The notes beneath the pieces were generated by a model. That model was not told the DNA's origin. It did not search any database and saw nothing but the letters and a program-made list of their open reading frames with translations. From positions 1 to 64,000 of the forward strand of contig NZ_VWWJ01000018.1 of the NCBI RefSeq assembly GCF_011753055.1: a stretch of DNA of 64,000 bases, in the 5' to 3' direction. This document shows, in pieces, positions 26,777 to 36,021 of the stretch. Source of the DNA: Burkholderia sp. Ax-1719. GTDB lineage: Bacteria; Pseudomonadota; Gammaproteobacteria; Burkholderiales; Burkholderiaceae. Position 1 is the stretch's first letter. Each line of letters begins with the position of its first letter. Both the position numbers and the translations under genes were made by a program.

Positions 26777-28507
26777 ATGACTAAAGAAAAATCAGGCAAT
26801 GCACCAGGAGATACCACCGATCAAGCCGACGCAGCGTATGCCTATCCGCTGCTCATCAAGCAATTGCTGCACACGACGCTCGCGACCTGTCCCGAGCAGC
26901 AGATCGTCTATGGCGACGAGGTCCGCTATACGTACTGGGGTTTCCGGCATCGACTTGGCCAGCTGGCGAGCGCGCTCGCCGGCGCAGGAGTGAACGCGGG
27001 CGACACCGTGGCCGTGATGGACTGGGACAGCCATCGCTACCTCGAATGCTATTTCGCCGTGCCGATGATGGGCGCGGTGCTGATGACCGCGAATGTGCGG
27101 CTCTCGCCCGAGCAGCTCCTCTACACGCTCAATCACGCGCAGGCTAGCGTGCTGCTCGTGCATCGGGACTTCCTGCCGGTGCTGGAGAGTCTGCGTGCGC
27201 GTCTCACGACGGTGCGCACCTTTATTCTGATTGGCGACGATGTCGAGGATTCGCGGCATTCGGCGGGCTTTCATGGCGAGTACGAGGCGCTGATCAACGC
27301 CAGTTGCCCAGACTTCGCCTTTGCCGATTTCGACGAACACACGCGCGCGACCACGTTCTACACCACGGGCACCACGGGCTTGCCCAAAGGCGTGTCGTTC
27401 AGTCATCGGCAGCTCGTGCTGCATACCCTCGCGGGCATGGCCGCACTCGGCAGCGCGCGAGAACAGGGCCGCGTGCATCGTGAAGATGTCTATATGCCGA
27501 TCACGCCGATGTTCCATGTGCACGCCTGGGGCATGCCTTATTTCGCCACGGCGATGGGGCTCAAGCAGGTCTACCCCGGCCGCTACGCGCCCGAAAGCCT
27601 GCTGCGTCTGATCGAGCGCGAAGCGGTCACCTTCTCGCATTGCGTGCCGACACTGCTCGATATGATTCTCTCCAGCCCGGCTGCCGCAGCGGTTGATCTG
27701 TCGCGCTGGAAGGTGATCGTGGGCGGTTCGCCGCTCCCGGAGGGGCTCACGCGCGCCGCGCTTGCCCGCGGGATCGACGTGTACACGGGCTACGGCATGT
27801 CCGAAACCTGCCCGCTCCTCACGCTCGCCCAGGCGCGCGGCGCAGCCGCAGAGCCGGGCGCTGCCAGCGATATCGGCGTGCGCACGCGCGCGGGCACGCC
27901 GTTGCCGCTCGTGGACCTGCGCATCGTCGACGAACACATGCGCGACGTGCCGCGCGACGGCAAGTCTGCAGGCGAGGTGGTGATACGCGCGCCGTGGGCC
28001 ACGCAGGGCTATCTGGGCGACGCGCAGGCGAGCGCCGCGCTCTGGGCGGGCGGCTATCTGCATACGAACGACATTGGTGTGATCGACGCCGAGGGACAAC
28101 TGCAGATCACCGACCGCATCAAGGACGTCATCAAGACGGGCGGCGAATGGATTTCGTCGCTGGAACTGGAAAACCTCCTTTCGACTCACCCAGGCGTGCG
28201 CGAAGCGGCAGTGATCGGCGTGCAGGATGCGCGCTGGGGCGAGCGCCCGCTTGCGCTGGTGGTGCTCGCGCCGGGGCACGAAGGCGTGACGCCCGAGCAG
28301 TTGCAGGCGCACGTCAAGCGGGTGGCCGAGCGCGGCCTGATCTCGCGCTTCGCGGTGCCGGAACGGCTGCTGATCGTGGAGAGTCTTGAGCGCACCAGCG
28401 TTGGCAAGATCAACAAGCGCGCGTTGCGCGAACGCTATCAGCAGAGCGCGGCGAAGCGAAAGCCCCCCACGCGGGGGGCTGATCGGGCGCGTGCTCCGCG
28501 CCGATAA
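26777..28507 (+). CDS. Acyl-CoA ligase (AMP-binding, AlkK/medium-chain type)
   Basis: ATP-dependent activation of a fatty or other carboxylic acid to its CoA thioester through an acyl-adenylate. 576 residues. P-loop-like motif TFYTTGTTGLPKGVSFSH near residues 193-210. Acyl site region PMFHVHAWGMPY; A5 motif YTGYGMSETCPLL; A7/A8 YLHTNDIGVIDAEGQLQITDRIKDVIKTGGEWIS; catalytic lysine in TSVGKINKRALRERY. The last ~15 residues (KPPTRGADRARAPRR) are unlike the family and are encoded across a GC hairpin repeat, so the gene may have been extended. Neighbouring LysR and MalT/AlkS-like regulators suggest regulated use of a fatty acid or alkane-type substrate; inferred. Confidence 0.88.
   Translation: MTKEKSGNAPGDTTDQADAAYAYPLLIKQLLHTTLATCPEQQIVYGDEVRYTYWGFRHRLGQLASALAGAGVNAGDTVAVMDWDSHRYLECYFAVPMMGAVLMTANVRLSPEQLLYTLNHAQASVLLVHRDFLPVLESLRARLTTVRTFILIGDDVEDSRHSAGFHGEYEALINASCPDFAFADFDEHTRATTFYTTGTTGLPKGVSFSHRQLVLHTLAGMAALGSAREQGRVHREDVYMPITPMFHVHAWGMPYFATAMGLKQVYPGRYAPESLLRLIEREAVTFSHCVPTLLDMILSSPAAAAVDLSRWKVIVGGSPLPEGLTRAALARGIDVYTGYGMSETCPLLTLAQARGAAAEPGAASDIGVRTRAGTPLPLVDLRIVDEHMRDVPRDGKSAGEVVIRAPWATQGYLGDAQASAALWAGGYLHTNDIGVIDAEGQLQITDRIKDVIKTGGEWISSLELENLLSTHPGVREAAVIGVQDARWGERPLALVVLAPGHEGVTPEQLQAHVKRVAERGLISRFAVPERLLIVESLERTSVGKINKRALRERYQQSAAKRKPPTRGADRARAPRR
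28461..28480. repeat. GC hairpin repeat copy 3, inside the 3' end of the ligase gene
   Basis: Perfect 8-bp stem agcccccc / ggggggct with loop acgc, coding for part of KPPTRGA at the end of the acyl-CoA ligase. Same family as the hairpins at 25431 and 26691. It lies 28 bp before the ligase stop. Confidence 0.6.
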
Positions 28508-28552
28508 TCGGGTCTCCGATGGTGGCACGCCGCCTCGCACAACCCGCAGATC

Positions 28553-29539
28553 ATGATGGACATGCTCGAAAACATGCGTACATTCGTGCGCGTCGTGGAG
28601 GCCGGCAGTTTCACCGCCGCCGCGAGGCGCATGGATACTTCCACGGGCATGGTGTCCCGCGCGATCTCCCAGCTCGAAAGCTATCTGGAAACGCGGCTGC
28701 TGCAGCGCACGACGCGCCATCTCGCGCTGACTGAAAGCGGTCGGCGTTACTTCGAACGCGTGCGGCCGATCCTCGGCGATGTCGACGAAGCCAACGCCGA
28801 GGCGCGCAACGCGCTCGTTCGACCCTATGGCCGTCTGCACGTCCATGCGATGCCCGGTCTGGGGCAGCGCCACGTGACGGCTTCGGTCGTCGCGTACCGG
28901 GAGCGTTACGCCGATGTCGGGATCGAGTTGACGCTTTCCCAGCGCCTGCCCAATCTGGTCGAAGAGGGCTATGACGTCTCCGTGTTGAGCGCCGCGTCCT
29001 TGCCCGACTCGGGGTATATCGCGCAGCCTATCGGCATGAGTTACAGCGTGCTGGTGGCCTCGCCGGCCTGGCTCGCGCGCCATGGCGTGCCGCGCACGCC
29101 CGCCGACCTGGCGCAACACGCCTGCGTGGGACTCGACACGCCCGCTGTGCCCGCGCACGAATGGCGGCTGCAAGGGCCGGACGGGGAATCGGTGCATGCG
29201 CTGGGCGAACCCGCGCTACAGCTCAACGAACCCGAGGCGCTGGCCGTCGCCTTGCGTGCGGGCAGCGGCATCGGGTCGCTCGCCATATACTCGGTGATCG
29301 ACGATCTGCGTGCGGGCACGCTGGTGCGCGTGTTGCCCGACTACCGGCTGCAGGCGCTCAATGTCTATGCGGTGTATGTGTCGCGTGTCTATGTCGATGC
29401 GCGCATTCGCACTTTCGTCGAGCATTTGCGCGCGACACTCGGGCCCGCGCTATGCAACGAGGAGCAGGAGATCGCGCAACTCGTTCGCGCCAAACCGAGT
29501 GTGAACGTGCTGCCGCTGAGGAGCCAACCGCGCCGATGA
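28553..29539 (+). CDS. LysR-family transcriptional regulator
   Basis: 328 residues. HTH: MLENMRTFVRVVEAGSFTAAARRMDTSTGMVSRAISQLESYLETRLLQRTTRHLALTESG, the CrgA-like subgroup pattern. The effector domain follows (GRLHVHAMPGLGQRHVTASVVAYRERYADVGIEL). It starts 45 bp after the ligase and ends overlapping the ATG of the MalT-like regulator by 4 bases (ATGA), so the two regulators are probably co-transcribed. The C-terminus continues about 25 residues past the usual end. Confidence 0.85.
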   Translation: MMDMLENMRTFVRVVEAGSFTAAARRMDTSTGMVSRAISQLESYLETRLLQRTTRHLALTESGRRYFERVRPILGDVDEANAEARNALVRPYGRLHVHAMPGLGQRHVTASVVAYRERYADVGIELTLSQRLPNLVEEGYDVSVLSAASLPDSGYIAQPIGMSYSVLVASPAWLARHGVPRTPADLAQHACVGLDTPAVPAHEWRLQGPDGESVHALGEPALQLNEPEALAVALRAGSGIGSLAIYSVIDDLRAGTLVRVLPDYRLQALNVYAVYVSRVYVDARIRTFVEHLRATLGPALCNEEQEIAQLVRAKPSVNVLPLRSQPRR

Positions 29540-32354
29540 ATCCCCGTCCCGACAGACGCCGACGCGACGCGCCCGCAGAAACGGCTGCCGGTGCTGCCGC
29601 TGCGCTGATCCACACCAAGCTGGCGCCCGCGCATGCGCGCGAGCACGTCGCTCGCGCCGCGCCGCTCGAACGCCTGCGCGCGGGCCGCGACCGCAAGCTC
29701 ACGGTGGTCTGCGCGCCGGCAGGCTACGGCAAATCCACCTTGCTGGCCGAATGGCGCGAGGCCTTGCTTGCGCAAGGCGCACAGGCCGCGTGGGTCAGTT
29801 TCGACGACGAGGACGACGAGCCCTCCATCTTCGCCGCCTATGTGATCGCCGCCGTGATGGAAGCCAGCGGCGGCGTGGGCGCACGCGCCCAGCAGCAGTT
29901 GCGCGAGCGCGCGGTGCTGCCGATCCACCTTGCCTTCGCGGAACTGCTCAACGAACTGGCTGCCAGCGGCACGCCGCTGTTTCTGTTTCTCGACGATGTG
30001 GACCGCCTCGAAGCGCCGGCGATTCACGAGGCGCTCTTCAGTCTGCTGCGCTACGCGCCCGACCATCTGCATCTGGTACTGGGCTGTCGTTCGACGCCCG
30101 CGCTGCCGCTCAGTTACTTTGCCTCGCGCGATCAACTGGTCTGGCTAGACGCCGATTCGCTACGCTTCACGCGGCCCGAAGCTGCTGAATTCGTGCGGCG
30201 CGTGGCCGGCAAGGAACTGGCGGCCGCAGACCTCGAAGCACTGGTCGGCGCCACTGAAGGCTGGGTTTCGGGCCTGCAACTGGCGGCGCTGGCGTTGCGC
30301 GACGACGTGGACGCCAGCCAGGTGGTGCGCCGCGTTGCCCAGGCGCGCGGCGGCATCGCCGCCTATCTGAATGAGAACGTCATGCACGCGCTGCCGCAAC
30401 CGGTGCGCGAGTTCCTGCTCGCGACGGCGGTGCTCGAACGCATGACACCCGCGCTCTGTAACGCGCTCACGGGCCGCGACGACGCCCATGCCATGCTGGA
30501 GTGGCTGAGCGCGCACAATCTCTTCGTCAAGACGCTCGACGGTGAGTCGCCGTGGTTCCGCTATCACGCGCTGTTCTCGCACTATCTGCGTGACGAGTTG
30601 CTGGTGCGCAAACCCGAAAGCGTGCCTGAACTGCATCGTGCGGCGGCGCGCTGGCTGGGCGCGGCGGGCCTGTGGCCGGAAGCCGTGCGTCACGCGCTCG
30701 CGGCGGGTGAGGTCGCGCAAGCGGCCGACTGGGTCGAGTCCTGCGCAATGGAATTGATCGCCGCGAGCGACGTGCGCACCGTACTCAACTGGATCGCGCG
30801 ACTGCCGGATGCCGCGTTCGAAGGCCGCGTGCGCTTGCGCCTGGCTCACGCGTGGGCCCTGGCCTTGTCGCTGCAGATCGTCGCGGCGCGCCGCGCGCTC
30901 GAACGCATGGAAGCGGATATCGGCAACGGCACGCTCACTATCGACGCTGGAGCGGAGATCGAAGTGCTCGCGGTGCGCTCGCTGGTCGCGGGACTGGCCG
31001 ACGAGAGCGCCGAATCGCTAAGGCTTGGCCGCCAGGTGCTCGACGCGCAGCCATCCGTGGGTTCGTGGGTCGAGCAGATCGGGCAGACCACGCTGATCTT
31101 TGGGCTCAGCTACGCGAACGGCCTCGAAGAAGTGCTGCGGCTGCGCGCACGCGACCAGGCTGCCGGACACGAACCGCTCTATTCGAACGTCTACCGGCGC
31201 AGCATGAGCGGGCTCGGGGAATTCATCGCGGGACGGCTGCACGATGCTTCCAGCACCTTCGAAGGTGCGCTGCACATCGCCGAGGAACGTGCGGGCCGCC
31301 TGTGTGCGGCGGCGGCGCTCCCGGCCGGATATCTCGGCGCGATCTGGTACGAGTGGGGCGATTCTGGCCGCGTGCGTGAGTTGCAACGAGAGCGTCTGCC
31401 CGGCGCCTTGCAGGCATGCTCGCTCGGGCCGATGCTGCGCTTTGCCTTGACGGCGGCCATGGAGAGGGTGCGCGCGGGCGATTTCAGCGGCGCTCATGCG
31501 CTGTTGCGCGACGTGGAGCGCGTCGCGGCGGGGCGGCAATGGCTGCGTTTGCAGGTCGCCTGTGTCGGGGCGCAAGTGCGCATCGGGCTCATGGAGGGCC
31601 ATCTCACGCAGGCGCATCGTCACGGCGAGGCGCTGCGTACGCTCGTGGACTTCGAGAGACAGCCGCCGCCCGCTGCGGGTAGCGGTATCGAACGTGGTCG
31701 TTTGCCGAAACCGCACGCGCACGTCTGCTACTGAGCGATGGCCACGCCAGGGAGGCCGCCGCCGCTTTCAGCACGATCCACCACGAACTGGCCGCGCGCG
31801 GCATGCCCTGGTTCGCGGCGCAGGCGGCCGTTCCCGGCGCGCTGGCGTGGCATGCCGCAGGCGATGACGAAGCGGCGCTCGCCTTGCTTGCGGATGCGCT
31901 TGCCTACGGACAACGCCACGGACTCGTGCGCAGCTTCATCGACGAAGGAGAGCGCGTTGCCACGCTGTTGTCGGCGATAGCACGAACGCCGGCGCGATTT
32001 CCTGGCGTGGGCCTGTGGTACATCGACGAACTCAAGGCGGCGTTCGCCAGCGATGTTGCGGGCGCGCCCAACGACGGGCAAAAAGCGTCGCTACGGCCTG
32101 GCGCGAGCCTCGCCGCCAGCAATCTCAGTGCGCGCGAAGTGGAGATTCTGGACTACGTGGCGCGCGGGCTGTCGAACAAGGAGATCGCCCGCGCGCTGCG
32201 CGTCGCGCCCGAGACCATCAAATGGCATCTCAAGAATATCTTCGAAAAGCTCAACGTCAATTCGCGCATCCAGGCCGTGCGCAGCGGCCTTGCGTTCGAT
32301 ATGCCATCGGTGCGCCGCGAAGCCCGTGCGCGCGGTGAGGGCAAAGCGCGCTGA
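29536..32354 (+). pseudogene. MalT/AlkS-like LuxR-family (LAL) regulator, broken by a frameshift
   Basis: Large ATP-dependent activator, about 940 residues if repaired. The N-terminal part (29536-31734) has Walker A APAGYGKST at residues 60-68, Walker B-like LFLFLDDVDRLE, and the SAWVSFD-like segment AAWVSFDDEDDEPSIFAAY typical of MalT, followed by helical repeats. The frame then ends at TGA 31734. The C-terminal part continues in the next frame to 32354 with a perfect LuxR HTH: LSAREVEILDYVARGLSNKEIARALRVAPETIKWHLKNIFEKLNVNSRIQAV. The shift must lie between 31683 and 31734, because the downstream frame has a TAG ending at 31682. One lost base near 31690 would restore it. As read, the sensor lacks its DNA-binding domain. 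Sequencing error is possible. Confidence 0.85.
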
Positions 32355-32416
32355 CCACGAAGCTGCGCAAAACGCGCTATCGTCACGCTCTGCCTGTTTG
32401 TTCCCGAACCGCGTTC

Positions 32417-33367
32417 ATGGCCGCTACCGAGCACCCGAACCCCATCGCCGCGCGCGTCTTCGCGCCGTCGCAACTGTCGATCGGCTTGTCGCTGCCGGTA
32501 CTGCGCGCCGACACCCACATTGCCGATTTCCGCGACCAGGTCGCGCTCGCGCACCACGCCGACGCGCTGGGCTTTCGTGCGCTCTGGGTGCGCGATGTGC
32601 CGCTCAATAGCGCCGATTATCCCGATCCGGTCGGTCATCTCGATCCGTGGGTGCTGCTCGGCGCACTCGCCATGCACACGCAGCGCGCCGCGCTCATCAG
32701 CGGCGCGATCGTGCTGACGCTGCGCCATCCGCTGCATATCGCCAAGGGCGCGGTGTCGGCGAGCCATCTGGCGCAGGGCCGCTTTATTCTCGGAGTCGGG
32801 TCCGGCGATCGTCCCGCCGAATACGCGGCGTTTGGCCAGGATGGCGAAGCGCGCCGCGAGCTGTATCGGCGTCATTGGGACACGCTGGCTGCCGCGCTCG
32901 CGCCGGATTCGCGCATCGTGCCGGACGTCGCGTCGGACGATGCGCCTGAATTCTTCCTGCTGCCGCGCCCGACCGCGCCGGTGCCGATGCTCGCGGTTGG
33001 ATCGGGTGGCCAGAGTGTGGACTGGATCGCGCGCCATGCGATCGGCTGGATGACCTATCACCGCGAACCCGAGGCGCAACGCGCACGTTATGCGCTCTGG
33101 CGCGCCGCAGTGGCGCGCACGGCGCCCGATGGATTCCGCGCCTTCGGCACGGCCATGCGCCTGCAGTTGAGCGACGATGCGAACGAAGTGGCAACGCCCG
33201 TGCCGCTCGGCTATCGCACGGGACGTCGCGCGCTCGTCGGCGTGCTGGAGGCGATGCGCGCAGCGGGCATGCATCACGTAACCTTCAATCTGGGCGGCGA
33301 GCGGCCCGCGCGCGAAGTCCTCGACGAACTGGCCGCCGAGGTGCTGCCGCAATTTCACGCCGATTAG
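32417..33367 (+). CDS. LLM-class (luciferase-like) flavin-dependent oxidoreductase
   Basis: 316 residues, bacterial-luciferase-like TIM barrel using reduced FMN or F420-type flavin; in this lineage FMN is expected. Motifs: LSIGLSLPVLRADTHIADFRDQVALAHHADALGFRALWVRDVPL, AALISGAIVLTLRHPLHIAKGAVSASHLAQGRFILGVGSGDRPAEYAAFG. Substrate unknown. It follows the broken LuxR regulator after 62 bp and stands alone before the small genes at 33.4 kb. Confidence 0.82.
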   Translation: MAATEHPNPIAARVFAPSQLSIGLSLPVLRADTHIADFRDQVALAHHADALGFRALWVRDVPLNSADYPDPVGHLDPWVLLGALAMHTQRAALISGAIVLTLRHPLHIAKGAVSASHLAQGRFILGVGSGDRPAEYAAFGQDGEARRELYRRHWDTLAAALAPDSRIVPDVASDDAPEFFLLPRPTAPVPMLAVGSGGQSVDWIARHAIGWMTYHREPEAQRARYALWRAAVARTAPDGFRAFGTAMRLQLSDDANEVATPVPLGYRTGRRALVGVLEAMRAAGMHHVTFNLGGERPAREVLDELAAEVLPQFHAD

Positions 33368-33449
33368 GCGTCGATTGAACGCCGATTGAGCGCCGCGCCG
33401 CTTTTCCTGTGCTTCAATGAATTCAGGCTAACCGGCAAGGAGCGCAATC

Positions 33450-33767
33450 GTGAACACGGACCAGCGTATCGACGGCATCCAGCAGGCCCAGAATTACGAC
33501 GATCTGCATGCGGCGATGGAGGGTTTTCTCGGCGAGGCGCAGGCGCGCTATCCGGCGCTCGAACAGGCGGGCGAGTTGAAGGCCTGCATCGGCGGCAGCG
33601 CATTTGCACAGGCGGTGGACGCGCTCAAGCAATACCAGGCGACAACCGGCGAGACCTACCCGCACGCGCAGCGCGTAATTGAAGCCGCGGCGGCGAAGCA
33701 CGCGGCGCTCGGCGGCGGGCCTACTTGTGCATCATCGCCTCGACCAGGAAGTGAAACGGGAGCGTGA
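33450..33767 (+). CDS. Small conserved-looking protein, unknown function
   Basis: 105 residues from GTG 33450, preceded by AAGGAG at 7 bp. The helical, alanine-rich sequence (NYDDLHAAMEGFLGEAQARYPALEQAGELKACIGGSAFAQAVDALKQYQATTGETYPHAQRVIEAAAAKH) has no motif I recognise. The last ~15 residues (CASSPRPGSETGA) are read from DNA that is antisense to the 59-residue membrane protein at 33721, and look unlike the rest, so the original stop may have been near 33721. Confidence 0.6.
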   Translation: MNTDQRIDGIQQAQNYDDLHAAMEGFLGEAQARYPALEQAGELKACIGGSAFAQAVDALKQYQATTGETYPHAQRVIEAAAAKHAALGGGPTCASSPRPGSETGA

Positions 33768-33900
33768 GTAGCACCGTCGCGCCAAATCCCACGCACCAGA
33801 GAATGAACATCCATTTGAGGTTGTGCAGAAAGCCCCGGCGTTGAGGGCCCGCCGGGTTCGCCGGATGCGCTTGTTGCGATCCTTGTGCTCGTTGCGCCAT
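33721..33900 (-). CDS. 59-residue single-span membrane protein
   Basis: Short gene read as MAQRAQGSQQAHPANPAGPQ, then RRGFLHNLKWMFILWCVGFG, then ATVLLTLPFHFLVEAMMHK. It has a polar N-terminus, a basic RR step and one hydrophobic helix. A strong AGGGGAGGAA ribosome site lies 5 bp before the ATG at 33900. It overlaps the 3' end of the plus-strand gene at 33450 by 47 bp (convergent). The family is not recognised; the ribosome site and positive-inside topology support it as real. Confidence 0.65.
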   Translation of the reverse strand: MAQRAQGSQQAHPANPAGPQRRGFLHNLKWMFILWCVGFGATVLLTLPFHFLVEAMMHK

Positions 33901-33947
33901 GATCGTTCCTCCCCTGGAATTTTATTGGGTACCGCGTGCCGCCCGGC

Positions 33948-34403
33948 TCACCAGGCCAGCGCCTGACGAAATACCTGGCCGCCGTATCCGTGAACGATTT
34001 CGTCGATCTGCGCGGGCGCCGGATCGTGCGTTTCGAGCACGAGCGCCCAGCTGCCCGGCTTCAGCTCGCCTTCGATGGTGCGTGTGAGCTTGCTGTCCAG
34101 ATGCGCTTCGATCTCGCGCGCGCCCAGCCCGATACCGCCGCCGATGGTCAGCCCCGCAAGCACGCCGACCGGCCCGCCCAGCAGGCCGATAAGCGCGCCC
34201 GTGGCCGCGCCGATCACCGTGCCCCAATGCGGCCGGCTGTATTCGTCGAGCACCTTCAGCGTGCCCGATGCGTCTTTCTGCACCATGACACCGCTTTCGA
34301 TCTTCAGGCCCTGGCCGTCGGTCTCGAAGTTCTTGAAGTCGCGTGCGGCGCGTTGTGCTTCGTCCAGCGTCCCGAACGTTGCGACGATCAATTCCTGCGA
34401 CAT
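33948..34403 (-). CDS. DUF1269-like glycine-zipper membrane protein
   Basis: 151 residues. Start at ATG 34403 (MSQELIVATFGTLDEAQRAARDFKNFE), 8 bp after GGGAG; an ATG two codons earlier is too close to it. The N-terminal half is a ferredoxin-like alpha-beta segment. A Gly/Ala-rich membrane hairpin follows (GTVIGAATGALIGLLGGPVGVLAGLTIGGGIGLG), then a C-terminal alpha-beta segment (SWALVLETHDPAPAQIDEIVHGYGGQVFR). This matches the general layout of DUF1269 proteins, whose role is unknown. Confidence 0.75.
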   Translation of the reverse strand: MSQELIVATFGTLDEAQRAARDFKNFETDGQGLKIESGVMVQKDASGTLKVLDEYSRPHWGTVIGAATGALIGLLGGPVGVLAGLTIGGGIGLGAREIEAHLDSKLTRTIEGELKPGSWALVLETHDPAPAQIDEIVHGYGGQVFRQALAW

Positions 34404-34547
34404 ATGCATGCTCCCGATACCTGATGACGTCCTTCAGTCAAAGATAGGCAATTCGGGAGAAGAGGGAGGAGTTTTTGGTCAGATTGAAGGGCGCATCGGG
34501 AATGAAATTCGCTCGCCGCGCCGGTCTAACGATTGGCGTCAGTCCAG

Positions 34548-35786
34548 TCAGTCCAGCGATGGGTCGCAGGCGCAATCGAGATTCGACGCCTTGGCCGGCC
34601 GCGTTGAGGCGGCCAGGCGTTGCAGGGTGACAAGGCCCAGCAAGGCCAGCCCCAGCCCCAGAAGAAAATCGGCATGTACGCCTGCGCGATCGACAATCGT
34701 GCCGCCCACCGCCGAGCCCACGGCGATCGCCACCTGAATCACGCTGACGAACATGGCCGATCCGGCTTCGGGCAAATCCGCCGTATCGCGCTGGATCCAG
34801 ACGCTGAAGCACAGCGGCAGCGCGCCGAACGCGATCCCCCACAGCAGCATCCCGGCTGTCTCGCCAATCGGCGAATGTTCGAGCAGGAGCATCGAGGACA
34901 TGGCCGCCAGCAGCAGCAAGACCATCGTGGCGACGGACTTCTTGATGTGCCCGGAAATCACCGTCGAGGTGATCGCGTTCGAAAAGAAGCCGATGAGGCC
35001 AAAGCCGAGCAGCAGCAGCGTCATGGCGTTCAACGAGAAGTCATGTTCGAGCAGCGGTGCGATGTAGGTATAGGTCGAAAAATGCGCGCCGAACACCAGC
35101 GCGACCATCAGCATGCTCAGGCGGGTGTGCGAACGGCCCAGCAGCTTGCGGAAATCCGCCATGCGCAAGGCCGATGCGGACGGCAGCGACGGCACGAGGA
35201 AAGCCTGCGCCACCAGCGCCAGCGCGACGAGTCCCGCCGTGGCGCCAAAAGCCAGCCGCCACGACGAAAACGACGCGATAAAGGTTCCCAGCGGCACGCC
35301 GATCACCGTGGCGAAGGTCACGCCGGTGAGGATCGTCGCGGTGGCTTTCGCGGCGTCCTTGCCCTGCACGAGGCGCGGCGCGGCCGCCGTAGCGAGCGTC
35401 CAGAAGCCGCCGAGCGCCGCACCCAGCAAGGCGCGGCCGGTCAGCATGAGCGCCAGATTGGGCGCGACGGCGCACAGAATATTGGCGATCAGCAGGACGG
35501 CGGTGAGCAGCAGGAACACGTAGCGCCGGTCCATGCGGCCTGCGCTGACGATGAGCATCGGCGCGGAAATCGCGGCCATGACGCCGGGCGTGGTGACCAT
35601 CAGGCCCGCCACGCCGGTGGAGATGCCCAGATCGTGCGCGATTTGCGGCAACAGGCCGACGGGCAGAAACTCGGCGGTCACGAATGCGAATGCACTGATC
35701 GCAACCGCAACGACCGAGAGCCATTGACTCGCGGACGTGTGCGTTCCGTCTAGAGACACTGGAGCCGTAGGGGTATCGATTTGCAT
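34548..35786 (-). CDS. MFS transporter, DHA1 family (AraJ/SotB-like)
   Basis: 412 residues with 12 predicted helices; proton-driven efflux of sugars, drugs or metabolites in related proteins. Family signals: FAFVTAEFLPVGLLPQIAHDLGISTGVAGLMVT (typical AraJ/SotB start) and the motif-A-like loop SAGRMDRRYVFLLLTAVL. GRALLGAALGGFWTLATAAAPRLV gives motif C. The gene is flanked by the DUF1269-like gene and the terminator of a porin. The last residues (NLDCACDPSLD) are polar and possibly a cytoplasmic tail. Confidence 0.85.
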   Translation of the reverse strand: MQIDTPTAPVSLDGTHTSASQWLSVVAVAISAFAFVTAEFLPVGLLPQIAHDLGISTGVAGLMVTTPGVMAAISAPMLIVSAGRMDRRYVFLLLTAVLLIANILCAVAPNLALMLTGRALLGAALGGFWTLATAAAPRLVQGKDAAKATATILTGVTFATVIGVPLGTFIASFSSWRLAFGATAGLVALALVAQAFLVPSLPSASALRMADFRKLLGRSHTRLSMLMVALVFGAHFSTYTYIAPLLEHDFSLNAMTLLLLGFGLIGFFSNAITSTVISGHIKKSVATMVLLLLAAMSSMLLLEHSPIGETAGMLLWGIAFGALPLCFSVWIQRDTADLPEAGSAMFVSVIQVAIAVGSAVGGTIVDRAGVHADFLLGLGLALLGLVTLQRLAASTRPAKASNLDCACDPSLD

Positions 35787-35924
35787 GAAGGCCTTAATCG
35801 TGGAGTGAACGTGGATCGAGGCATCGAATTCTAGGCAGGGATTTGTCCAACAAAAAGACCCGAATTCCGAAAAGAGTTGATGGGGAGGCTGAACAATCGC
35901 CGCGCAATCACCGTGTCAAAAAGT

Positions 35925-35965
35925 AAAAAGGCTGGCAGACGCCGAAGCCTCTACCAGCCCTTTTT
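35925..35965. terminator. Porin terminator, bidirectional
   Basis: Stem aaaaaggctgg / ccagcccttttt with one bulge, loop about 18 nt. Read on the minus strand it ends in a T run, placed 57 bp after the stop of the porin at 36022. It lies in the 235-bp gap before the MFS promoter region. Confidence 0.75.
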
Positions 35966-36021
35966 ATGTCAATTCGCCTCGCTATTAACACGCTATAGGA
36001 GGCGAATCCCGCAAATTCGCT

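Noticed and set aside
29161..29535. Upstream extension of the MalT-like regulator
   Set aside because: It overlaps the LysR gene; the ATGA junction at 29536 is the natural start.
32153..33358. 401-residue minus-strand frame over the LLM oxidoreductase
   Set aside because: Antisense shadow; low-complexity Arg/His/Glu composition.
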